Source: Mortierella sp. BCC40632 (lineage: Eukaryota; Mortierellomycota; Mortierellomycetes; Mortierellales; Mortierellaceae). Taken from it: 64,000 nucleotides of DNA. Location: NCBI GenBank assembly GCA_011634665.1, contig WAEK01000008.1:1295501-1359500 (forward strand). The letters run 5' to 3'. Below, in pieces: positions 54,701-64,000 of this stretch; position 1 is the first letter of the stretch, and each line of letters begins with the position of its first letter. Both the position numbers and the translations under genes were made by a program. The notes under the pieces were generated by a model that saw only the letters and a program-made list of their open reading frames with translations, ran no database searches and had not been told where the DNA came from.

Positions 54701-56985
54701 CCTCTTCATCACTGCTACTGTATTCTGATTTGGACTTTTTGGAAATCTTTCTCCTTTCCTGAATCTTCGCTGGAGATTTAGCGGGTGTCTTGGCAGAGGT
54801 TTTAGGTTTGGTGGAACTTTCCTTTTGCGCCTTGGCTGCTGCCTTTTTGTCACTCCTCTCTTTCTTGGTCGCCTTCATTGACTCTAGTTTCTCGCTCAAG
54901 GATTTCAGGCGTCGCTCCATTTCAGCAATTTGGTCATCTGGGTAAGCAGAAATAAAGGGGAAGGTCTCCCCAGTAGTATATGAGTATGTACCAAAAATGT
55001 TGCCAGGACCAAATTTACATAAAAAAAAAAAGACAAGACAAGGCTAGGCAAAGCAAGGAAAAATTATTACCAGAGGTGTCTGCTTCGTCTGAAGATGAAG
55101 CGACGGTGACTTCCTCTTGAGGTGGCGGAGTAGGTGGTGATGGACGTTCCGCCCACTTTTCATTAAAGAGACTCTCCACCCTGCGTCCCATGGCATGGAC
55201 CGGGGTATCAGCTGGATTAAACTTGAAACAGTTACGAAGGAGGAGACGAACATCTGATTCAAATTCTTCTGCAGTGTCGTACTCGTCATTTTCAAGCTTT
55301 TGGCGAATAGTCGATATATCGATCGGTTGCTTAATGATCTTGGGATAGTCTGGGATGTTGAGTGCTACCCAATCAACAGGCTCCAGAAATGGAAACATGA
55401 ACTCAGCGTTCGACTTTTTGGAAAACTCACGTAAAATACCATGACAGAATCGAAGCTGGGGGTCGTTCTTCCATTTTGTCGTTCCCTTGCGTTTGATACT
55501 GATTCCTGTAGGGATCTCCTTGGACGGTGCATGGATGTCGCGTTTGGGTCTCCGATCCTCGGAAAGGTCGCGTCCATGCTCCATCGCTACAGGTTCGGGG
55601 ATCGGTGCTACAGGAAGAATCGCGTTGGGCGTTACGAGTGTCACTGGAATAATCTTTGGTTCCTTTGGTTCCTCTTTTTTGACCGATTCCTTTCTTGCCT
55701 TTGGTACCGACTTTTTCGATTCCTTTGTGGAGGGCCCGTCTCCTGAAGCAGGTACCGCGCCCTGGCAGGTTCAACAATACCAAAGTGTGAGCCGTCGTGT
55801 TTACAATCCATTTCATTTTCTTAATCAAGAGATCGGCATCGTTTCTTGGAATGGTGTGTTGAGGGCTCACCTCCTTTGGCATATGTCGCAACGAGTTGTG
55901 GAAGGCTGTCTCCAAATTGGCGGCACAAACTGAGACAGGCGCTTCACGACCGTTGTACAGAAAGCAGTTGGAAAAGATCAAATTGACGTCTCTAATAAAG
56001 TCATCTACATGCTCATACTCGACGTTGTTCAGTTTTTGTTCCACAGTCGAAAGATCCATTGGGTGTTTGATAATATGTGGATAGTCGGGAATATTCAATA
56101 GGACAGGATCCACGGGTACCAAAAATGGAGGTGCATCACGGTGTCGCTTGAGCTGTTTAACAATAGCATTGCAGTATTTGAGTTGCTCGCGTGTCATCCC
56201 TGGTTTTCGAACAGCTCCAAGCGCCTGAATAACACATAGATGAAAAACAAATGTCTCATATTATTAAAGGTGACAATCATCAAGAAAAAACGCCCTATGC
56301 TCATCATATGCATCCTGTGTAATTCCCCAAACCCCTTATCCTGCATTTGCAGATGGCAAACGAATGACCAAAGCATAAACAACAGCTGCACAAGCACAAG
56401 CAGGGGATGAAGGCGGCGAGAGAGATGGAGAGCTGCGCCCTAAATTCGTTGGTCACCGATCGCATGCATATGTAGCCAGCAGTCCGTGAGAGGACTCTTC
56501 ATCCTCAGTGGCGATCCTGAGCTAGGACACTCACCTTAGATGAGTCGAAATCGCTGGGGTTGCGTTTCACAGGTCCAAGAGCGACTGACCCTGTTCCGTG
56601 TCCATCCTGGAGGTTGAACGTCCGGATACCAAGTCGAGCGTTGTGGTCCTGCGTGCTGCTAAGTTGCATTAAAAGTAATAAAAACGGAGTAAATGTTAGT
56701 CATTCCTAGGGAAAATATTCACCAATGGATATTGAGATTGACATCACTCTTGTTTAACGAAGATGTTGTAAATTGGATGAGAATAAAAAAAAAGTCTGCT
56801 AGAGTGTGTCTTAATGGTCCGTCAAAAACTTGTCCAATCGCTACAAAGGTGCCAAAGTCTCTGCTACCGACAAGGATTGCTGTAAAGTGATCCAGAGAAG
56901 AGGATGGTAAAGTTGATGGGTATCCAGACTCAAATCTCCGCAAGAGATAAATGTATCATTATTACCCATTCAAGTTATCCTCCAT
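51793..56985 (-). CDS. BDF1: BET-family double-bromodomain protein (BDF1/BRD4-like), 1129 aa, 11 exons
   Basis: A nuclear reader of acetylated histones that couples chromatin to transcription. Exons: 56966-56985 (20 nt), 56535-56658, 55871-56224, 55071-55761, 54579-54937, 54275-54485, 54087-54158, 53255-53739, 52983-53144, 52734-52846, 51793-52591; all borders are GT-AG and join in frame. Bromodomain 1 (about 59-165) has NIPDYPHIIKHPMDLSTV and the acetyl-lysine Asn near 140 (FLYNGREAP). Bromodomain 2 (about 267-372) has NIPDYPKIIKQPIDISTI and Asn348 (FKFNPADTP). A coiled region, an NET domain (about 480-545: ISFEQKKELSEAINYFHGEK; LDPKTLHKLYDYVKRH) and a Ser/Asp-rich SEED follow. The C-terminus is unusually long: Gln/Pro-rich, a charged helix, then poly-Pro and an acidic end. 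Exon 8 uses an internal acceptor (CTCAG|GAAAG) to keep frame. Confidence 0.93.
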
Positions 56986-57733
56986 GGCGGGCTGGTGGAT
57001 GGACGGCGACAAAGAGCTTCGAGTCGATGGCGGCGAGTTGTAATCATGGTTAGATCACGTACGGAAATTCTCCGTACGTATTTACATTAGACCGCGCTTC
57101 ATACTGTAGGACAGACTGCTCTCAAGTCTGGATGAGCAAACCTTTTTCAATACTCGCTCCTTTCTTGAGCCACATACCTTCCCCTGCCGAGGAGAAATGC
57201 ACTAGGAGTATCTCTTCAGTCGTTTTACCATTGCCGCAATCAATTTTCTTGACTAAACAGAATGTGGTAACTTTTTTTTTTTTTTTTTTTTTTTTTTTGA
57301 TATGCTGCTTCAGCGTTGATTGTGTAGCCTCGCACCGTGTCTGTTGGCCTTCGGTAGATCAGAGCAACGAAGAAAGATATTGGCGCTTGCGCCTCTGGCG
57401 ATAAAAAGAAATCGTCGGTATGATCTGCGTTGGATCAGAGAGGATGACAAGAGTACCTTAGTATTCCTTGAAAACCTCAAACCGGTATCAGAGGAAGACA
57501 CTCGCTTTTTATTCAACTTGTGGACTTGAGTCGGCGTTTTCAGGTTTGAGGCATGTTAGAATATAACATTGATACATGGGCTGGAGTCAAACAGACAAGA
57601 AACCAAATTACACTGATAGAAAGATAATTGACAGTGAAAAAAAAAAATCGCCTCAGTGACTTGCAGAACAAAATAGCACAATGTTTTTATGACTTTTCTC
57701 TGTTATTTACAAACTAAGGATGGAAGAAAAGAC
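56986..57733. promoter_or_regulatory. Upstream region of the BET gene, with small rightward frames
   Basis: Contains the BET promoter. On the + strand, frames at 57132 (MSKPFSILAPFLSHIPSP..., with a possible donor GTAACT at 57267) and at 57320-57529 (RRKILALAPLAIKRNRRYDL; SEEDTRFLFNLW) could be two exons of a small divergent gene around a T-rich intron, but the splice phases do not match, so I do not call it. The T run is 57272-57298. Confidence 0.35.
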
Positions 57734-60044
57734 TTAACGTCCAATCATCTCGCGCTCTCCTCTCCGCCACTTTTCTCCAGGTCGTAGCGTCCCCCCTTCA
57801 TAGTTCTCATACAGTGAGTTGGACCCCCTTGATTGAGGTAGCCAATGGATCTCATTGGCTGAACCGATGCCGGCATCAGAATTGGATGTGCGTACGGGCT
57901 CTTGTTCAAAATTGGGTAGTGTTGGTTCCAGATTGGGCTGCGAGTTTGATGGGCTACGATCCTGACCCAAAGGAGAGAGTTCACTCGAAGATAATGGCAA
58001 CGAGGGATCAAGACTCTCTGATGGTCGAGCCACAGAATCAAGCCCTGCCATTGTAAATGAAACAAGTTCATTTCCGTTTGGGGTAATGCCTCCAGTCGGT
58101 CGAGTCGATGTATTGACCCCAGTCAGAGCCGGAAGTCTACGAGTTTGATCTGCTGAGCTGCTTCCTCGTCGGCCAGAACTCCGCTCCATGGCTACTGGCA
58201 AGAACCGTGGTTGTGGCGGAGGCAAAGTCACCAATGGTTGTGGAATTTCCGCCGCCTGAACACTACCCTCGGCTGGTACTGGACTCACTCCGTCAAACAG
58301 CAGGGGTGGTTGCCCAGACTGCTGTTCTGACCACTGCCTTTGTTGCTGCTGTTCAAACTGAAGCTGTAGAGAGTGGATCTGTTCCCTTTGGATGCGTCGA
58401 ATCTGAAATGCAATCGGTTCGTTTGGCTGAGGTTCTTCTGGGAGAGCACGGATTGTCCTACTCATTGGGACACCGCCAAGAAACAACAACGGTGATATCA
58501 AGTCATTCCCTAGGCTTGACCCACCACCATCTCGATTCAACTGTGGTTCCAGCGTTTGTCGACTCGTACCCTCTGAAACTAGAGATGTTGACTGCGACAA
58601 GAGTGATTGCGATTGATGGTGCGTATTAACGGATCTCTGCTGTTGTTGCTGTGACCGTGACCCGTTTTGTTGGCTGGTTTCTTGCCAGTTGGTCGGATGT
58701 GTAGAGTAATAGGATCCATTGATAGAACGGTTGTCGGTCCCCGACTGACCGTGAAGTCGATCAAAGTCCTCACAGTCCACAGCTTCCACTGCATCAAGGG
58801 TGTTTGCGCCAATTGAGAGATGTGAAGAGGACCAGATTGCATCTTCAACGGTTCTTCCGAGACTAGATCTTGACCTTAGGCTTCCATGGATGCATATTTC
58901 TGGAATAGGTGCTATCAAATGCCGCTCGATTTGGTAGTTACGATCGGTTTGTGGTGTCGAGAGAGACGAGTCTGTCCCTAGTGCCCCCCATATTGTCGAA
59001 TCACGGTCAGGAACTGTACTGAATGATGTCACAGACTTGGTGCTCTGAGTGGTTGGATAGGACGACATTGCAATGTCCCCAGGTGAGTCTGAATCAGATG
59101 TCCAATTAACTCTCTGAAGCGGTCTTGGCGAAGGCTCCTTGAGCCAAGAACTGGATTGTGATTGAAAATGAGGCGGGTATTGTAGCTTTTGTGGAATTCC
59201 TGTTCGCCAGCTGTGGTGCCTTATCCTTAATTGGAGCTGTGTGTTTAGCGATACTAAGGATTCAGGGCTTTTGTTGAAAGAATAGGATAGGTGTATTGGA
59301 TCGTGGGTCAGGTGGTCCATCCAGCAGGTGTTCGTTTTATGGGTAAGGGTTGCAAAGGTCGGCGGTATAAAAGTGTTTTCAGATCCAAATTTAAGAAATC
59401 TGTGGCAATCAAACAGGGCAGGATTGCCACTGGTGTATACAAATTCCATCTCGGCCATCGTCGGTAAGAGGGCCTGTCTTTTGAACACGGGAAGGATGCT
59501 GCTCGAATGCGTCTCGGCTGAAGAGTTGTAGATCTCGAACGATCTTTTTCCTGCGCAAGATAATCCTTCTCGAGTGATGGTTGGAATGTTACATGGCGGA
59601 GTATCATGCAGGATCTTGAAGTTGAGTGCACAATCGCTGTACGTCCGATGTACTATTGATGTTGTTCAAGCGGTAAACAAAATCGCGCGATTAACATCCA
59701 TTTCTATCCTTCTCTGATGATATTCTCTTTCATTTGGGAATTTCATGAACTTTAATCTTACCTCGGCGATCTGGGCGCGAAGTTGAGTTTCCCTTTCCGG
59801 GCTCGTGCTTCTTTGTTACAAGCAGAGGTATCATTTCGCTCGTGTTTAAAAATAGGGGAATGGGTGGCGATAGTGCTGGTACTGTTGTGAGGACTTTAAC
59901 AGTCGATGCTTCCAGAGGTTCATTGATCGCTAGCATTGCCGGATATAGCAAAATGAAAAAGTAAAATGAGGTAAAGAAAAGAGGTTGAGTTATTAGATTA
60001 GGATAAAAGTGAGATACACCGCTTTTTATGTCTCCCTACTGAGG

Positions 60045-60102
<58 letters not shown>

Positions 60103-61670
60103 AAACACACAACACCGTTCATTGCAAAGGCTTATTTGGAATGAGGGCCTTTCATTTTAGCTCCCTAGCATGTACACATACCTCGGTCCAGACTTTTCTG
60201 AAAAGCCAAAGTTATTGCTGCAGATTTTTTGGGTCGCAATCGCACTGTGCTGAGGTGTACAGGTAAAACTGACCCCTGGCCAGATACCAATGCATGTCGG
60301 GGAATTTCAGTGCGGGGGATCGAGACGGATATTTCGACTGTGGGGCGTGAAGTTGCTACCACGGGTAGAATGACTGAGCTCCTCCCTTGCAATGCAGAGA
60401 TTAATGTAGGAGAGGAAGTAAAAGGGGTGTCAATGACGCTGGTCGGTGGTTCCTGCTGCTGAGGTTTGACCTGTCGTTGAGGATTCAGTAGAGGAGTCTG
60501 CCTGGTCATCACATCTACTTCTCTTGCGTTTGGTTCAGTGGAGCGAAGCCACAGCCGCTGACTACAGTGCCCATTAGAGCTGAGATCCGTGTAGGGGTAG
60601 TTGCCAAAAGCAGTTATTTGATTGGGAACGCTAGAGTAGAGATCATGGATAGATATCGCAAGCGGAAGGCTACACGGTCGAGTAAGATGCACACCGTTTG
60701 TCTCCTGAATGCTTGACTGCAAAGCCTCCTCCAGCCCCTCAGGCGCATTACCACTTGGTTTGAGCCTATGGCAAGAATGGATAGGCAACGGCAAGATCTC
60801 ATTCTTTGCAGCAAAAGCCCGGCCCTTCCTACTAACGCTCCCCTTAGTGCGTCCCAGAGAGGGCGCGGTGCTATTTCTATTCTTGTCAGAGGATACTGTT
60901 TGTGAGTCCCGAGAACAAAAAGCCCATTCCGCCTGCGAGATCCGCCTGCGGCTGCCGTTGTCCAAGACGCGCAAGAGTCGACAGTCGCTGATGTTACTGT
61001 CATTGTGATCAGGACACCGCCTATGGTTTTGGGTTGAAACTTCGGGCCGATGGTCTTTGGATACACACATTAGTCCATCAGACCGTTGCAATTTTTTGTA
61101 ATGAACTTCCTGTTCCTGGTGCGTCAGACGCAATGAAGACGTGACGACATTGGATGGGCAGAGTGACAAGGGCCGGGACAGGGACGAAACCAATGGTTGC
61201 GGGTCCGTCTCGGAATGAGTTGCACAGGAGAACGGACCCCTTGCTGACAAAATCTGGAGTGCCTCTGCAGAAGCCTCAATCGGTTTTGACGCTGTGGTGG
61301 TCAGTTGTCTCAATGAGTCGTTATGACCGAGGCAAGAACCCTGTTCTTCTTCAATTGCTGGCAGTGTATGGTAAGGTGAAAGGAGATTGCATTGCTTCTC
61401 GTCAGTCTCCTCTAGGTCTTTTTCTGAGCACTTGCTGCTCTCAGAAAAGCATGTTAGATGGCTATCGACTTCGCCTTGGGTGCGGCTTAGTTCCTGGGGA
61501 ACAGAAGCCAAAGGACAGGGAGCAGGATCGCTCAGCACTCCATACTCTGCCTGTTCATCACACATCGGAGAAGCAGGGGCCATGTCTCGGGCCCTGTGTC
61601 GGCAGTCGGCACAAACGCAAGACGGGTGGACTAGAACCAAAGTCGGACGGATCTTGAATTTCATTGACAT
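57734..61670 (-). CDS. Large low-complexity protein of unknown function, 1191 aa
   Basis: Three exons (60182-61670, 59762-59929, 57734-59652) join exactly in frame; intron 1 carries a 53-nt A run and intron 2 is 109 nt. The N-terminus has a Cys cluster (HPSCVCADCRHRARD, Cys18/20/23). A long Ser/Thr/Pro-rich part follows, with basic patches (NGSRRRISQAEW; RTKGSVSRKGRAF). The middle, around the exon 2/3 junction, is the best-ordered part: VTKKHEPGKG...RPDRRVHRTYSDC, LNFKILHDTPPCNIPTITRE, KRSFEIYNSS, FVYTSGNPALFDCHRFLKFG. The C-terminal 450 residues are Gln/Ser-rich with QFEQQQQRQW. It looks like a nuclear regulatory protein, but no family is recognised. ATGs at 61670 and 61664 are both possible starts. 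It is the next gene upstream of the BET gene, same strand. Confidence 0.75.
60045..60097. repeat. Poly(A) tract, 53 nt, within an intron
   Basis: An A homopolymer (poly-T in the transcript) within intron 1 of the 1191-aa protein gene; the longest pure homopolymer in the window. Confidence 0.95.
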
Positions 61671-62051
61671 GTGGGAGAAGCCGCGTGGTGGAGGTTAGGG
61701 TGGCGGGAGAAGGAGTGTGGAGGGTACGAGCGTGTAGGAAGGTGACAAAGGGTACTCAGGGTGTATTCACGATTGTGTACGGGTCATTACTGTTCGGCTG
61801 AAGTGGTTGTTGGCACCAGAAAGTGGATCAAGGGTTCTGATGCATCCTTGAAATGATCAGAATGAGGCCACGAAAATGGAGAAAAACGATTCCCAGGCCC
61901 TGGTGGGTGTGTTAGCCAAAGGAATCGCAAGTAAAGAGTCTTTGAAATGCGATGGGGAAAGGATGGCGGGATGAGACGAGAGGAATGTGGAACAAGATGG
62001 AAGGTAGAGAGAAAGAAAGGAATGAAAGGAGAGAGAGTGAGTGAGTGAGAG

Positions 62052-62105
<54 letters not shown>

Positions 62106-63065
62106 GGGATGCAAACTGTAGGATGCAATGAGAAGGCAGAGGAAGGGATGCGACTACCGTTGCAAAGACGGAAGAGAGAACAAGGGCTTGGCTGTCATGG
62201 CATCCTCTTTCTCCCGTGCCTCTCACTCTCTCGCTCTCTTTCGTCTCATTCGAACTCACTCACCCACTCACTCATTCACCCCTACTCTCTCTCTCACACA
62301 CACACACACACACCACCTCTCCTACTTACCCTTGCTCTCTCTCACTCTCTCTGTCGCTCTCTCTTTTACTCCATCCCGGCACCGCCTTGAAGCCGTGGTC
62401 ACAGGAACTTTTCTCTTCGGTCTACCGAATACTTGCGCTCAATCGCGCCATCCTCAGTTGTGCCTTGTCTTTGAGACCTGTCTACCGCGCCCCGATAAAC
62501 GCGTGCTCCCAATCATTGTTCCTTTGGACTAGCCATGGTACACCCTCTTTCAGGTGTGGGTAAATTGCTCTACTCGCCGGCTCGTCAGATCAGACACAAT
62601 AATGTTCATCCTTCCCACTGCCTTTTCTGCTCTTAACATTCCCCTGAAAGTACGCTCGTTCTTGTTTGTCCGTGGATCTTTTCACTCGACCGACAAAGGA
62701 GAGAGGGAGGGAGGCTAATGGCCATGTTAACAGCGTCTGCTCCAAACCTCTCCATTTGATATCCCTTGTATGTCTGGACCGCCCTCCTCCAAGCATTTAT
62801 CTAACCTGCTCCCAGGTCGTTCGTTACACCTCTCTCCTATCGTATACTGCTTCCTTCCTTGAAAAGTCAAATGCATCTTGTTGCCGTAGTGGAAGTGGTC
62901 CCCCTATCAAGGCTCCGTTTACCCCAACTTTACTGCAAGGTGCATGCAATGGTATTTGTTCTATTGGTAACATTTTGGCCGGCTCGACTCTGTACTCGGA
63001 CAGATACACCGGTGAAGCAGTGTTGCATTGGTTTTGCTTCTGGTGTAGAAAGGATTGTACAAGTC

Positions 63066-63097
<32 letters not shown>

Positions 63098-63482
63098 GAT
63101 GCCTACCAGAGAAAGAACCAATGCTTAATAGAATAGTACACACGATGAAAAGCCGAGAAGGAAAACTACGAAAGCTATTATGAAGTTTGCAACGAGTCTG
63201 AGGCAGATCAATCAGACAGCGTACTCCCTTCTCTCTCTCTCTCTCTCGCTCTCTCTGTCTCTGTCTCTCTCTCTCTCGTATGAATGAAAATCTCTTTCTC
63301 TCACTCCTCCGCTAAGCTGGGTTCTTTTTTAAGCTCAAAAAGAATGTGTGGGGTTGGGAAGAACACATGCTCCAGCTCCCACACACTGCAGAACAGTTGA
63401 GCAGAAGGGTGAAAAATCCAGAGACCGACCTCTCTTTTTTTAAACACTTTACCGTCATTCTCTCTTCCCCCTTTGCTCCAGA
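61671..63482. other. Divergent intergenic region, 1.8 kb
   Basis: Lies between the 1191-aa protein gene (leftward) and the F-box gene (rightward). Rich in GA (61960-62050), GT, CT (62215-62370; 63227-63280) and a 27-nt T run (63066-63092). Frames inside are low-complexity artefacts. Long leaders for both flanking genes are likely here. Confidence 0.5.
62054..62101. repeat. (GT)n microsatellite
   Basis: About 24 uninterrupted GT units, flanked by GAGT-type repeats; able to form Z-DNA. Confidence 0.95.
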
Positions 63483-64000
63483 ATGAACCAACCAGACAGT
63501 AAGGATCCTCGGCATTGTTTGCTAATGCTGAATGATGCTTCTCTCTTTCTCTCTCTCTCTTTCAAAAGAGACTCCCTAATGGGTCCACTTTCGTCATTGT
63601 CTTCATAGTCACACAGGATGCGAAAGGACTCTCGCTTCCTAACGAGATCCTTTTACGCATTGTCGAATTCTCATCGGATGACCTCCAGCTACTCCATGGA
63701 CTACTCACCGTCAACCGCTTCTTCTTCGAGGTGGTTGTCCAGCATATCTACGGCGACTCTGCAAAATTCTTCACCCAATCCATCTTCTTGAGACACTCTC
63801 TTTCAGCTGCTGCAAGGGAACGGAGAACCCTCCGCCTGAGAAAATTCCATGACCTGATCCTCGGCTCACTTTTGCTTTACTCGGGTCAAGACCCTCGGCG
63901 CACCTTGGAGATCCATGGTCTCGAGCCTGTTTATCCGATCACCACCCCTCTCTTGGCTATCTGCTTCGGGTCAGACGACAGCAGTGAGTCCGATGGGGTG
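63483..64000 (+). CDS. F-box protein, partial at right edge
   Basis: A 16-nt first exon (63483-63498, Met-Asn-Gln-Pro-Asp plus one base) is spliced over a 110-nt intron (GTAAGG...CATAG) to exon 2 from 63609, which stays open to the window end. Residues after the junction read KGLSLPNEILLRIVEFSSDD and LQLLHGLLTVNRFFFEVVVQ, followed by HIYGDSAKFF: an F-box (LPxEILxxI... LL.. V.. VNRxFFxxVxxxIY). F-box proteins recruit substrates to SCF ubiquitin ligases. Expected C-terminal LRR-type substrate-binding repeats, as in many fungal F-box proteins, would lie outside the window. Confidence 0.75.

Noticed and set aside
57132..57529. Two-exon divergent gene upstream of the BET gene
   Set aside because: Available donor and acceptor are out of phase and the second piece has no conserved domain.
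62054..62400. Frames of Thr-His, Val-Cys or Ser-Leu repeats
   Set aside because: Artefacts of the GT and CT microsatellites.

Overview
The window looks like nuclear DNA of a filamentous early-diverging fungus. Mucoromycota, and most likely Mortierellaceae, is my inference from gene style, not from a database search. Supporting signs are genes with short GT-AG introns (about 70-150 nt), tiny first exons, a two-bromodomain BET protein, a SulP transporter, F-box and Kelch proteins, LINE and Ty3/gypsy relics, and very many poly(A)/poly(T) and CT/GA tracts. There are no operons, CRISPR arrays or bacterial-type genes.

Layout. 1-4.4 kb: a SulP anion transporter (cut by the left edge) divergent from a glutaredoxin-like protein, then a 59-residue membrane protein and a small hypothetical ORF. 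4.6-14.1 kb: a transposon cluster, all on the + strand. It holds a piggyBac element with one in-frame stop, a frameshifted Tc1/IS630-type transposase, and a 5.2 kb intron-bearing, frameshifted gene that I read as a Fanzor (eukaryotic TnpB-like RNA-guided nuclease). 15.5-16.5 kb: an intronless Kelch-repeat protein. 20.1-21.8 kb: a five-exon family I inorganic pyrophosphatase with a signal peptide.

23.2-37.6 kb is an accessory, repeat-rich zone. It contains a broken Myb/SANT-like coiled-coil gene, dispersed 28S rRNA 3'-end fragments, a secreted Cys-rich protein, LINE fragments, a hAT-like MITE, one copy of a two-gene module (helical protein A plus PD-(D/E)XK-like protein B), and a decayed Ty3/gypsy pol. 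37.7-43.0 kb is a single intronless 1785-codon ORF that joins a Upf1/ZNFX1-like SF1 helicase to a UvrD/TRANK1-like SF1 helicase. 43.7-44.6 kb is another 28S fragment split by a GGCGAR repeat insertion. 45.2-47.3 kb is an intact second copy of the A/B module, followed by a 220-bp tandem repeat.

51.8-64 kb returns to ordinary genes: an 11-exon BET bromodomain gene (about 1129 aa), a three-exon gene for a 1191-aa low-complexity protein, and the start of an F-box gene that runs off the right edge. The housekeeping genes sit at the two ends and around 15-22 kb. The middle is a mosaic of mobile elements and lineage-specific genes in which the double helicase and the nuclease-like module are the most notable intact loci.
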